From: Pocillopora verrucosa
Taxonomy: Eukaryota > Cnidaria > Anthozoa > Scleractinia > Pocilloporidae
Assembly (NCBI RefSeq): GCF_036669915.1
Contig: NC_089320.1
Location: 1,158,245-1,222,244 of the forward strand
Reading direction: 5' to 3'
DNA length: 64,000 nucleotides
The stretch's first letter is position 1, and the number at the start of each line of letters is the position of its first letter. Below the pieces are notes generated by a model. That model did no database searches, was not told where the DNA came from, and worked only from the letters and a program-made list of their open reading frames with translations. The translations under genes and the position numbers were made by a program. Below are positions 49,422 through 61,104 of this stretch, piece by piece.

Positions 49422-51525
49422 TTATACACATCTGCAGGACCACCTCAATGTATTGTTATCTGTATAGTATCTGCTACATATTTTGCGTTTGCCTTTGAAA
49501 CAACCGAGACGTCCTGAAAAGATTTTCGAAAGAAAGAAAACGAATGAATCAAAACAAATTAAACGAAGCAAAAAAGAACATAAGCAAAAACAAACAAACA
49601 AAAACAAAAAAAAAAAAAAAAAAAAAAAAAGCAAACAAAAGTGGAAATAAAAAGGAAAACAGAGCAGATGCATGCAATTTAATCTGCCTTTACACTTTAC
49701 TTACGAGCTCGATATCTATATCTATATCGCCCCGTGTCTTCCAATTCTAGAGGAAAAAGGGATAAAACATCTGTTTGTAAAAATAATATTTCATGTTTCG
49801 GGACGAGGAGTGGAAAGATGGAGAGGCGGTGATGGAGTATTTGTGTTTGCCTGAGACTAAAAACGGATTGTGAAACTTAAATTAACCATCCGTTCAGTTA
49901 TATCCACTAAAGCTTGAGTATGTTTTAAACCCAATGAAAACTTTTCTCTTCAAAGAAGCTTCTTAAAGCGACGTTTGTTGAGTTCACAGTTAGCCAATCT
50001 AAAGAAAAAAGTTAGTGACTACTTGAAGCTATGGAAAACACACTTTATCAGTACTATTTCTGATGATGTGAATGCAGTATTACTTTACACAGAATTTATT
50101 TTAAAAGGGGTCCGTCGTGGAATTTAGTGCACCCTTATATATTTTTTTTTTCTGGGAGGGGGGGAGGTCTAACTTGTTTGTTATTCGTGACAGATCAGAG
50201 AAATCTCAACAAAGTAAAATTGCAAAATTTTCTTAGTAATAAAAATTATGTTGATTCTTACCAGTTTTTATGAAGTTATCTCTGAGTTCCTCTTCCGGAT
50301 CTTCCAATGGGGAAAAAATTGATGATTATGAACAATTAAACAGAATTAAAAAAGGCAGAAAACTCACAAAATCATGTTTTAGATAAAGTTTCAATTTCAT
50401 AAAAATTAAGCGGGTCATTCATTAACTTTTACTTGAAGTCCATGTGCACGTTTATTCGTTGTATGTCCAATCGTAAAATGCCACATCATTGACAACACAA
50501 TATTTAACACTATAATCACGTTACTCAGTAATATTACAACAACAATACATATCATCAGCAACAATAGATTTCTAGCAACTATACGGTCGAATTCCATTTT
50601 GTAAGGGGTCGATATTTATTGGAGGATTTTGTTTGTGTCAATATAACCCATTTACCTAATCCCCTTATAAGGCTCTGTAATATTATTCTGATCTCCTTTC
50701 ATTAGCGGTTCATCGGCAGTCAATTTCCTTTGGCACTCCCTTTATATTGTGTTGGCGAAGATTGACCTCGTCCGTTCTCCCTGAAAAGCATGTGATCCCC
50801 TACAAAATAAGACGGTCCCCCGCGTTCCCCCTGGCGTAAATCGTGACTGTTTCCCTTAAATGATCTCCTCCACTCTCAATCACTTGCAAGTTATAAATGA
50901 ATATAAATGCTTTCCATTTTTATAATTAAGCTTATGCTCTCTGGCTGAAACGGAGAATGTGATGAAACGAGAAGTATCTTAAAACCCAGCCGGAGCATCA
51001 GCAACCATTTTTTCTTTCATCTTACTTCTTATCTTCCCAAAAATAGCCATGAACAGGTCATTCAAAAGATGGTTTATGCGTCGAAAAACATACGATATTG
51101 GTGACTTGAAAAAAATGTTTGCCATCATTATTATCGTTACTATTATTGTTGTAGTCTTTGTTATCTTCTGATTCCTGCACAGATGCGGAAAATTAATCCC
51201 AATGCATGTTTTGCCATTGGGATTAGCTACTTTTTTCAATGCAGCGAAGCGTTATGAAAAAGCCCTGGGAAAGAAGTGCAAATTAAAATGGTAAAACAAC
51301 CACCGGAAACTTTTAGGAGAGATCGTTGTGGGCGTTGCACTCGCTGACGACATGTAACAAGTCGAAGTTAGATTTACTAGAAAAGGTCAAGTATTATGAC
51401 AAAACAATTTGTTTCATGCTATGAAATAGAAACTAACCTCTTAATTTCCCATCCTCCCTCTCAAAGTAGGTCTTCGCAAAGACGATGGAGAACAAAACAA
51501 GAAGAAAGCCAAGTTTCAGATACAT
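49422..51525 (-). CDS. Putative antimicrobial-type cysteine-rich peptide precursor, 4 exons
   Basis: Exons 51525-51438 (88 nt), 50300-50262 (39), 49746-49705 (42) and 49513-49422 (92) join in phase to an 86-aa precursor. Residues 1-17 are a signal peptide (MYLKLGFLLVLFSIVFA). Residues 18-48 are acidic (DPEEELRD, ELEDTG). Residues 49-58 are RYRYRYRARR, ending in a furin-type RARR site. Residues 59-86 form a 28-aa peptide with cysteines at 61, 69, 83 and 85 (spacing 7, 13, 1) and a net charge of about +6. Signal, anionic propiece, basic cleavage site and cationic Cys-rich end are the plan of animal defence-peptide precursors; coral damicornin has this plan but six cysteines. A neuropeptide or toxin-like role is possible. 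A TATA box lies 63 bases upstream of the start codon. The sequence family was not recognised. Confidence 0.7.
49605..49632. repeat. A homopolymer
   Basis: About 24 A in a row within an A-rich stretch, in the intron between exons 3 and 4 of the peptide precursor gene. Confidence 0.9.
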
Positions 51526-51587
51526 TCTGCTGTCTCGGTCTACGTTTGTTCGTGCACGCCAATGGACAGAAGCCCTACAAAAACTTC

Positions 51588-51595
51588 TTTATATA
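51588..51595 (-). promoter_or_regulatory. TATA box of the peptide precursor gene
   Basis: TATATAAA on the minus strand, 63 bases before the ATG at 51525. The paralogue at 57.8 kb has the same octamer 61 bases before its ATG, which supports both starts. Confidence 0.7.
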
Positions 51596-51599
51596 ACAC

Positions 51600-54500
51600 C
51601 GAGCGGCTCTTAAAACTGAATAATGCAAATAAATTAAACCTGATATGGTGATGCTCTTGACCTTGTGTCCGTATTTGAACAACTGTAAGAGCCATGTTTT
51701 AGTTATCTTATCGATATATCTGGCCACGTTCCACAAAGAGGTAAGAAGAGCATAACTTCAAATATATAAAGTTATTCGTAAAATTTCCTAATGAAGCTGT
51801 TTCATCTGCTTTGGGGTTCAAAGAAGTGAATTGTATTACTTAAAAGAAATTAGGTCCGAGGTAATTTCTTAACTGATTGAACAACTGATGGGGTCATTTA
51901 GTTATTCATTTGGCCAATATTTCTTAATATCCACATCGAGTGACGAATACTTTTTCTTATTCAGAAGTTCCAGAAGCAACAATCAAAATTTTCCAACGAT
52001 GAAGTTAAAATACTTTAATGAAAATTTAAAAGACGACGAACTAAAATGAGATGAAAGAAAAGAAAAAAGTTCCATGTGAATATCTAAACAAAAAGCATCA
52101 TAATTAATGCTCGCTTAGAGGGACTGGGAAATTTGTGTTTTTGCAGAACAGCACTTTTCTTCACCATCTCTTGGCCGATATAACTGATATAGGCTGCATA
52201 ATCGAACGAGTATTGCAGCCAAATTTCGTTTTTGTAGCGACTGTTTGCCCTTGAATTTAACAACATGGACCGAATGCTATCTCGCAATAGCAATATAGTG
52301 ATTTAAGTCCTGGAGTAACATTACAGCCATTGTGCGAGGTGTTACCAAATCAAACAGTTACTTTTATATGAGATAATCAAAGATGAGATCTATTACAGGA
52401 AAACTGGAAGCAGGGAAAATTGAAATATTTGGGTTGCTTTGCATTCATTTTAGTTCATCCATTTACTTATTTCTGAATTATTTCTGAATCTACAACATTC
52501 CACATTAAATTTGTGGACAATGTGCATAATTTATACCAAAATACGCGTCAGTTATATTCTAACTAATCCTTATGAAGGCTTAATGGTTGACATAGACAGA
52601 TTTAAAAATATCGATTCATCTTTGCCTCCACACCCATTCATGCATACGGCTAAGCTTCTAAACCTTATATTGCTCTTAATGTGCTCAGCAAATGAATTGG
52701 ATCATGTTGTGATCAGGTTAGGTCTACCGAAAGAATGAAACGTGCAAAATCAATTCATGAAAGAAGAGGACACCCAACATGCCAGTTTTAGCATGCAAAT
52801 AATGATGACTTTGGTGCTGATTTAGTTTCAATCTAATGCACGAGCATTTTTTGTCGATGTTAGATTATCATCTCTTCAAGTATTGGAACGTCATGCCTTA
52901 GTTAATACACTTTGTATGCTCAGTGGCTCGCGAAAAATAATTACGATATTCTGTTTTATAAACATGAGCTAGCTACCATCTAAGGTTAGTGTTTCAAATC
53001 ATATGTGAAGTGATACAATAGGAAGATATGTCATGGTAGACAAAGGGCAAAAAGATTTTTATTTATTTATGACTCGTAAATACGTTGAAAAATAAAGATA
53101 TCGATGAATATCAATTTTGTTGTTGTTGTTGTTGTTGTTTCTTTTCAAAGGGTCACGTTTACTTTCCAGCTTCATGTAAATCCGAGAATGTTTCAAATTA
53201 AAAAAAAAAAATTAAAAAATGCCATCAAAAACTGCATGGCGACCAAAAAAAGAACAAAAAAGAACAAAAAAACAGAAACAGGAACAACAAAAAAATGTGA
53301 TTGTCTTTTAGTAACATAATTGTTGATAATATCACTATGTGAACTGAACAGTAGGCAAGGGTGTCACGGAAAAAAAATTCCATAAAAGGATTCATTTCAA
53401 AATTTTGAAAAGAAGAGTGTTTTAAAATCCATTCTTTTCCAACTCCTTCATCCCAGCAGATCATTCACATGGCAATGTGTTCCTTTTCCTCGCACATTCG
53501 TGATAGATTCAGCCCTTTCTTGCATATTCATCATAGAGTACTGGATATCTTTAACCTACACAAAGGCTAATATTGTAATTTTGAAAGATTGTATCGGAAA
53601 TTTAATTCCGATGAAATCACGCACGCCCAAGTAGGGTGTATAATATTGTTTGCGGCAGATAAACAAGATATATAGGTAGATTTGGGATTAAAATTAGTTT
53701 CATGCCTTTGCAGTTTTCTTGTATTATTGCCCTTTGTGCAACAGTTTAAGGTTTTTTTAAAAGAAATAAATAAAGGAATAAATAACAAATCATGAGGGAT
53801 TCAGTTACTGATGAAATTAAGTAAACATCTGATCTCCCCCCCCCAAAAAAAAAGATCCTTTGTACCTGTATTTACACGTTCGTGTTCTATAACGGTGTGC
53901 TGATTCTATAGCTCTTTTCAATTGGTGCTATGCATTACTTTTAAACCCACAGGATCATCGAAGCTCACGCAATGCCCTAGAATATTTATTCTTTAGATGA
54001 ATGTACTCTTAAGGGTTGCGTAAAACGGAGCTACTGACAAACATTAACTTTCGTAATTTGGCTTCTCGGTGACTCTCCAGGGTACGGAAATTTTCATTAA
54101 TGGATAAATATAGACCACCTAAGATTAACAAAGGAGCGCTGTAACTAATTTTAGTTATGCTGACTTGCTTTTACAGCTCGGTACATTATATGTATGCCGA
54201 TGGCAATAGCGTTGTTTCTGTGTTGTTGTTTTTATTGAGTGCCTTAATATTTGAGTCTAAGATGTAACCCACTACTTCGTTTTGCACTTTTAGAGTGCTT
54301 TATACTATGTAAATAGATTGAAATAAAATTTTCACGGCTCTTAAGGAATTAAAGCGAATCACCAAGGAACCAATAGACCATTGTTACCGCGACATATTCA
54401 AAAGTTACGGAAGAAAAATGAGCTGAAACGTTATTTCCCGTTCGTTATCTCACCAGATCTCATTTTCTTCCACTACTGCTGTTGATGAACGTGAACCTGT

Positions 54501-54716
54501 GCTTTTGTAATTGCCTACCTTTAGGTTCTATGGATAAGTGCGGTGCGAAAATATCTGAACCAAGTGGACGTTCGAGAAAAATTCAAGAGACACTGTAATC
54601 CATGCACTTAGAATAATTCATATCAATCAGAGAAGACCTTGTGATTTAAAAGGAAAGTTGAACTAGTTGAACTGGAAAAAAATAGCGACCGAAACACAAC
54701 TATAAGTATAGGAAAT
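51600..54716. other. Spacer upstream of the peptide precursor gene
   Basis: 51600-51990 matches the flank of the paralogue (57880-58430), with one copy of its 83-bp module near 51630-51705. A minus-strand frame at 52293-52084 is open but has no gene features. Elsewhere nothing was recognised, including no mature-peptide exon for the paralogue. Confidence 0.5.
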
Positions 54717-54873
54717 CGTATGAACGCGAGTGCATTTCGTGATTTATGGGCACGAGTGATGTTTTGAAAGTTCTCAAAATTGCACGAGCCGTAGGCGAGT
54801 GCAATTTGAGAACTTTCAAAACATCACTCGTGCCCATAAATCACGAAATGCACGAGCAGGTTCATAAGATTTT
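54717..54873. repeat. Foldback element, MITE-like
   Basis: Arms of about 60 bases (54732-54784 and 54797-54859) are near-perfect reverse complements: gagtgcatttcgtgatttat and its complement at the outside, gttctcaaaattgcacgag and its complement near the 12-base loop. The following sequence with accaatcagaaacgcg and tgagtatataataac may belong to the same element. Related keywords occur at 38.4-38.8 kb. Confidence 0.8.
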
Positions 54874-55752
54874 TTATTTATTATATTCTCGACAAAATTA
54901 CTCCATCGGTGTTTCCATGGAAACTTCTCCGTATTGCACTCTATAACCTCTATTGCACTCTATAACCTATTTATGCATTCATCATTGACCAATCAGAAAC
55001 GCGATATTTTGTTGAGTATATAATAACAAGAGATATCGGCCAATGTTTTGTTTCTCTTTATTTAATCAATAACATAATCAATTGACCAATCCTTTATCTT
55101 TTTTATTCTTTCATTATTTTATTAATTACTTTATTATTATGCTCCCAATTGCCTTTTAGTTGCCTTGCTCAGTTATGGCTGCAGTTGCTGTTATTGCATA
55201 GAAAAAAAAAAATCAAAAATTAATCATTGAGTTCATATAACACAACTGTACACATTATAAATCGTAAGTTCCAGCTTCGATCTGCCAATAAGGTTTCCAA
55301 TTTTCTCAATCATCCTCGTGTTCTTACATAATCTTCCCTCGCATTTATCCGCACTAAGATGGCAAGAGAAACTAAAAGCATCAAGCAATTTCCCTCACTT
55401 ATACTGACATTTTGAGCTCGATAACAATTCCATTAAGTAAATAAAAAGGTATATATTAACATTGGTAACAGTAAGTGCTACATAATATATATGGATAAAG
55501 ATTGATTACAAAGCGTCCCATTACGTGGAAGGTATTCGCTGTTAAAAGCTTTAATGAAACGGATTTTCTGATGCTGGTATGAAATATTTCTTCGAACTGA
55601 ATCACTGGGCCCATGAAACCTTACGTTTATCTTAATTTGTAAGGTAAATTTTAGTAAATTGATATATGAATTCGCACCTTTCAACTGAGTCATTTGGTCT
55701 ACTTGTAATTCATTTATATTCATTTATAAATAAATGAATAAATAAATAAATG

Positions 55753-55755
<3 letters not shown>

Positions 55756-55792
<37 letters not shown>
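55756..55792. repeat. (AT)n and (TGTA)n microsatellite
   Basis: About 18 AT units followed by gtatctatgtatgtatgtat. Confidence 0.95.
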
Positions 55793-55795
<3 letters not shown>

Positions 55796-55954
55796 CTATG
55801 TATGTATGTATGTATATAAATGAATGTGAGGGTAGAGTCTACCTTGGCATAAAGTGCTCAATGCTGTGGTAGCAGAGCTAAGTATACATAAGAATTAAAG
55901 AGGACGCATCGATTCTCTGTGACTCTGAGATTCGCGCCTAAGCGCTCGTCAGAC

Positions 55955-56002
<48 letters not shown>

Positions 56003-56103
56003 CTCTGTAACAATTGCATGTTAAGGCCCCTGAGGAAGGCAAATGCCGAAACGCGTCGGGTCTTGAATAGCGTTGAAAAACGGAAGCACATTCTCCATTG
56101 TGC

Positions 56104-56144
<41 letters not shown>

Positions 56145-56150
56145 TTATAC

Positions 56151-56188
<38 letters not shown>
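55955..56188. repeat. Cluster of (AT)n microsatellites around a GAAACGCG-type repeat core
   Basis: AT runs at 55955-56000, 56108-56138 and 56150-56188. Between them 56027-56066 reads cccctgaggaaggcaaatgc then cgaaacgcgtcggg, a short-stem-loop string that recurs in dispersed animal repeats. The cluster lies directly downstream (minus sense) of the last exon found in the paralogous precursor gene. Confidence 0.85.
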
Positions 56189-56194
<6 letters not shown>

Positions 56195-56549
56195 AAAAAA
56201 AACTAAACAAAACGAAAACACGAGAAGAAGAAGAAAAATGTTCAATTTTAAAAAAAATAGGGCTACTGCTGCTGAAACCTACAATTATAGGAGCCTCGTC
56301 TATCTTGTGCAGTGTTGTTTTCTTGGTTAACGTTTCATCAGGCTCGTCCCTTTCTCCTTCTACCGAAATAAAGGAATACATTCGGTATGAATTGTTACAC
56401 AAACACTAAATTGAACTAAGGAAATAAATTCAACCAAGGGAGCAAGCGCATAAGTGTCCGTGTGCTAATGGGTGGTTGAATAGATTTTTCCAACTATCTG
56501 GTTTAGTCGGTTATTTCTTTCAAACAATTTGTAACTCTTGTCTACATAC

Positions 56550-57783
56550 CACTTGCACGCGCCGGGTCTGCCAATTCTAGAGAGGGGAAAGACAAAAAAA
56601 ATTTAGTCTTACAATCAGCAAAGATGCAGAGGCGCGGAGGTAATTCTGCCCGTATTTGACTGGGAATGAGAAGGTTTTGCAACACGCGCAGAACCTATCC
56701 AGCCTGTAATAAACAGATTGCAGTTATATTTTGCCGTTGCCATTTTTTAACTTGTAGTGATAGTTATCCTTGGCCTGTAATACATGAATAAAAAATAAAT
56801 TTATACGATAAGGAAGTTATTTTTACTCATACCAAATTCCTTGTAATCATCGCCGATTTCATCCTCCTGATCTTCGAGTAGGAAGTAAAAAAAAAAAAAT
56901 CAAAACAAATTATAAAAACAAACATTGAAAATAGAGGGTGAAAGTGAAACGTGACAATGTGCAGCTGTACTAAAAGTTCCGGCGGACGTGTATGCCTTAT
57001 CACACATATTGACAGCTCTTTATGCTCAGCGAAAGGGATCTAATCTAAACACTATTACGCTACTAACTATTTTTTTTTATTTTCATTATAATTTTGATGT
57101 TTACCATTTTCCATGTATTCATCATTAAGGTCCTCTTCCGGATCTTCCAGCATAAACCAAAGCAGATGAGACAAATTAGAAGGCAGAGAAGGAGAATGAT
57201 CATGAAAATTATGATAATCAGTTAGCCTCGAAGTTCATTGGGTGGGGAGTAACCAACTTACATTTTTATCTTTCAAGGACCTTCATTTACTCAAATTGAG
57301 GTCCAAGTGCCAAAAGAACGGCTTTGGTCAATTAGAAAAAAGACGGAGGTGCTTACAGTTACTGTTGTTGTCATTCCTTCTATTAATGTTGTTGCCTTTG
57401 TTGTTCATGTCCCTCATGCACCGGGTTATTTTGCTGATCTTTTTGCATTATACGGGAATTAACACTTTTAACACGTCGAAAAAGTAATTAGGAATTGGGT
57501 AAAGAAAATCCCGCGCATTTCAATGAAATTTCATTTGCATGCACTTCTCAGGGAGTTTTTTTGATAAGGTTTAGGGCACTGTTCTCTCAACAGCGAAGCA
57601 CGTCGTTTTTGTAGTCGTTATAAAAGGCAAAATAATATCGCCCTACCCAACCACATAATATTCTCTTTGTTTGCAGCTTCTAAACAGTAACTAACCTCTA
57701 ACTTCCTGCTGTTCTTCTGTTAGGTAGGGCCTTGCGTAAGTAACCGAAAGCAAAAAGACAACAAGACAAAGTTTCAGAAACAT
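56550..57783 (-). CDS. Paralogous acidic secreted precursor, 5' four exons only
   Basis: Exons 57783-57696 (88 nt), 57143-57105 (39), 56871-56833 (39) and 56576-56550 (27) join in phase, all phase 1 at the borders, like the gene at 49.4-51.5 kb. Exon 1 gives a signal peptide (MFLKLCLVVFLLSVTYA) and the same 29 codons length. Exons 2 and 3 (DPEEDLNDEYMEN and DQEDEIGDDYKEF) are duplicates of one acidic mini-exon. Exon 4 (ELADPARAS) matches the start of the RYRYR-coding exon of its paralogue but ends before the basic run. No cysteine-rich terminal exon was found downstream, where AT arrays and repeats have inserted. The gene may be broken, or its last exon may be too diverged to see. Confidence 0.55.
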
Positions 57784-57843
57784 TTTGATGCGCCTCGAAG
57801 TTAAGACAAAACACGAATTAAGTTTACTCCCTTATTTGACTTT

Positions 57844-57851
57844 TTTATATA
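57844..57851 (-). promoter_or_regulatory. TATA box of the paralogous precursor gene
   Basis: TATATAAA on the minus strand, 61 bases before the ATG at 57783, matching the spacing in the paralogue. Confidence 0.7.
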
Positions 57852-57896
57852 TCATCTCATGGATTCTAAGTGGCAGTTGAATGGCACAAATAATTG

Positions 57897-58145
57897 AGGT
57901 GCCTTAACGTAATGCTTTTAATTTTGTGCGTGCGTTTGAACAACTGCTGGAGTCCGTAATGAGTCGTCAGATCTACCTAAGGTGCCTTAACGTAATGCTT
58001 TTAATTTTGTGCGTGCGTTTGAACAGCTGCTGGAGTCCGTAATGAGTCGTCAGATCTACCTAAGGTGCTTTAACGTAATGCTTTTAATTTTGTGCGTGCG
58101 TTTGAACAACTGCTGGAGTCCGTAATGAGTCGTCAGATCTACCTC
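57897..58145. repeat. Three tandem copies of an 83-bp promoter-proximal module
   Basis: Copies at 57897-57979, 57980-58062 and 58063-58145 differ at only a few positions (e.g. gaacaactgc or gaacagctgc; gccttaacg or gctttaacg). The array starts about 46 bases upstream of the TATA box. The paralogue at 51.5 kb has one diverged copy at the same place (near 51630-51705; shared string tttgaacaactg). Confidence 0.9.
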
Positions 58146-60082
58146 CCCGGCATTATCTAATAAAGACGAGAAGAAATGCTTTTACGCCTCAAAAACTTAA
58201 AATGAAGCTCATAGTCTTAGTTGTTCTAAAGTTTTAATATATCTAGTTCATTTCACGAGTCATGGCGATGAATCGGATATCTAGATAAATCAAGTTGACG
58301 ACGGTTTTTTATCAAATGTTTAATCAACTGCTCTAGCCATTAGTTGTTTATTTGACTAGTATCTCGTGACATCATAACGGACACTTGCCTTTGAGGTTTC
58401 TTTTTCCTTTTTTCATTCAGAATTTCCTCACAATTAGGAGAATCGTCTAACGCTTCGATATCAGCTCGATGTCATATTCAAATGAAAAAGAAAAGGACTA
58501 GATAGAGTGAAGTATCTTAATAATTTACCCTAATCCCCCCTTACCCCAGAAAAACACAACCAAACAAAAGAGAAAATATAATAAGATGCAATGAAATATG
58601 ATAAAATTAAATAAAAACTGATAAGGTCAAAAGGCTGGAAAAAAATAAAAAAGATTAGTGCCCATGTGGATAAATTAAACGTTAAAATCGTTAGACATCT
58701 TTTCTGCATCGTTTAAATTTTCTGACTTAATGTTTGACTTTAATTTTTAGAATTGCAAGCAAAATTTTGCAAATAAATATTAGCTTTTAACCTTCCTTAT
58801 CCAGAAATTCCCCTAAGGGAAAACGGCTGGCTCGATTTTAGCTCCAAATATTTTAAACGAGAGAAGGAAGATGTATTTTGTTCTTGCCTTGGGAAAAACG
58901 AGTGAACCGTTCTATGAGAAAAAACTAAGCAAACACAGGCTGCTGAGCAGCTGGTTCATCGATAAGGAAGGATGATGGTACGTTTTATGGGTGATATTTA
59001 CCACTTTCTCTATTTATCAATTTATCTTTATATTCGTCAATCACTTTATTTTACGAAGTGACTGGAAATGACACGATTATCGTCAAGAACTTTCGATATT
59101 CAATTTTCCGATAAACTGATCTCGAAACGTTTGTCACGGATCCACCGATGGATGTTTACGTTGAACTCAAGGCTGTACAAACATATTTAAAAAGGATCAT
59201 TCTACATATACGGTTCTCTTCATACCTTTTCAGAACGCAAAAAATCTATTTGGCTTTTAACGTGTATTTTGCCTTGGATATTATAGAGAAATTTTTTTGA
59301 TCATTGCCCAATTGGGTAGAGTTTATGGACAATGCCGAAATAAAATGCTTATCAACAAGAGAGCGATATCAACTAAGTCCATTCATAATATGGAAATCCA
59401 TATAGACACGTATTCTGGTAACAAATGACATGATGGTATAGCTTCGATTCAAGATGTGACACTTGACAGTTTTGGGAATCCTCCCACATGTTAAGTCATC
59501 TTGCATTGCATTATTAAGGGCTCATTGAACACTCTCTTTGTGCTGAAAGCATGGGGACATTGAGAAATACTCTTTTAGAATTAAGTGTAGTCTAAATTTA
59601 GTTTCTGCTTTGGGCGGATATTGGGAATATGTACAGATGATTTGTGACTTGCCAGCAAGTAACACAACAAGATCTCCATCTCAAAACTGAACCTAACCAA
59701 ACTTCACACAGTTTTGTCTAAATGGATCAGGGACACGTCTAAGTCTAATACAACTTCAAGAAATCGACTCAAACCACATGGATAGAAAACAGGAAAATTT
59801 TGTAAAGGAAAAAAAAAGGATAGTAATAATCAATGTTGGCGCGCGCGCCATCCTGATGAAATCTGAAATTTAAAATATTCGAATTTCTTAATCCTGATAG
59901 CTCTTTTTTCGTAACAAGCTCTACTACCCTCTCTTCTTCGTGATGGTTACGAATGGTCCCTACTTCCAAGGCTTTTTTAAAGTCTGTAGTATCTTACACA
60001 TCTCGCTCACAGGCTAATATTGCGTCTAAATTTTAACACAATATACTTATTCTGCAAAAGACACATGCATTAAAGTAATAAA

Positions 60083-60084
<2 letters not shown>
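58146..60084. other. Gene-free spacer
   Basis: AT-rich, with no convincing coding frame. The first 280 bases are homologous to the flank of the peptide precursor gene. The rest shows no recognised element. A short minus frame at 59969-59769 is not convincing. Confidence 0.5.
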
Positions 60085-60127
<43 letters not shown>

Positions 60128-60290
60128 TATAGCAGGTAAATTAGCCACCGTAAAGGGTAAAAAAGCTGACGTTTCGAAGTCGTCTATCGCTCTGACGAAG
60201 GGCTAACGCTCGAAACGTCAGCTTTTTTTCCCCTTTACGGTGGCTAATTTACGTTTTCAACCCAGTTGTTAACACTAAATTACCTACATT
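60085..60290. mobile_element. MITE-like element, copy 2, with internal foldback
   Basis: Starts ggggtaagtttctaaagaaa and ends gttaacactaaattacct like copy 1 at 10685-10852. It holds inner arms 60136-60176 and 60211-60252 that are reverse complements (gtaaattagccaccgtaaag and complement; gctgacgtttcg and complement) around tctgacgaagggctaacgct. Copy 1 lacks one inner arm. Confidence 0.75.
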
Positions 60291-60389
60291 AAAGTAAGAT
60301 GATCAATATCCACTGTAGTATGCTATGTCTTTAGTTAAGTAAGACACGTTGCAATCGTGATAAAATCGGTCGTTCCCTGAAGCGCTAGA

Positions 60390-60895
60390 ATTTGGTTTTG
60401 TTACCTTCTGCAGTCCATTTTCTATTCTTGCGAAATAAATAGACGGAAAATAACAAAAGAAAAGCTTAGAAGTAGTTATTTCTGTGCTTTTGTGATCGGC
60501 TAATGCTTATTCGACCAAAAAAATAATTTCAAGGACAGGTAGCCCAGATGATCTATTTAGCCCTTAAAGTCAAATTAATTGTTTTGGGCTCACGTTACTA
60601 GAAACCACTTAAATCAATAAGCAATTCCTAACAGCATTGAGGTTAGCCTTTCTGGAAATGATTTAATTTCGTTTTGTTATATTTAGTGGGCCATTCCCTA
60701 ATCTAGCAGAATAATGAAAAGAAACATTGTTTCTGTTGTTTGTGAGCGACTACTTTTTCTTCGACCAAAACATGATTTTCAAGGACAGTTTTCCTCATTG
60801 ATTTATTCAGCACTTAGAGTCCACTAGTTTGTTTTAGGCTCACGTCAGTTTAAAGCATTTAAATCAATAAGCAATTGTTAACAACACTGAGTTCA
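60390..60895. repeat. Diverged direct repeat, two units of about 250 bases
   Basis: Units 60390-60640 and 60655-60895 share in order ttttgtta, agtccattttct/gggccattccct, cttattcgacc/tttcttcgacc, tcaaggacag, gggctcacgtta/aggctcacgtca and aaatcaataagcaattc/g. No coding content. Confidence 0.7.
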
Positions 60896-61104
60896 TCTAT
60901 TCTGATAATTTTGACTCACTCACAAGGAGAGAAACCTTACAGCGCTTCCTTATGGACTTCTATTACAATCTGCATCAAATTAAAAGCAAATTTTCGAACT
61001 TCGACGATGTAGCAAGGGAAAAAAAACGACAATGCATTCTAGCTCTGAAAAAAAAAATCCCCAAGGTGTCAGACTCCCACAAAACAAAAACACTGTCGTT
61101 GCTT

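Noticed and set aside
52084-52293. Minus frame of 69 residues as a possible last exon of the paralogous precursor
   Set aside because: Its phase after a possible acceptor is inconsistent, it has no cysteines in the open frame, and it lies upstream of the other precursor gene without linking evidence.
52511-52738. Plus frame of 75 residues
   Set aside because: No splice signals, family resemblance or compositional support.
54150-54240. Minus frame with RYCHRHTYNVPSCKSKSA as a mature peptide
   Set aside because: Only two cysteines and no splice acceptor in the needed phase; probably chance.
55858-56402. Open frames rich in Ile-Tyr repeats on both strands
   Set aside because: They are translations of (AT)n arrays and carry no gene features.
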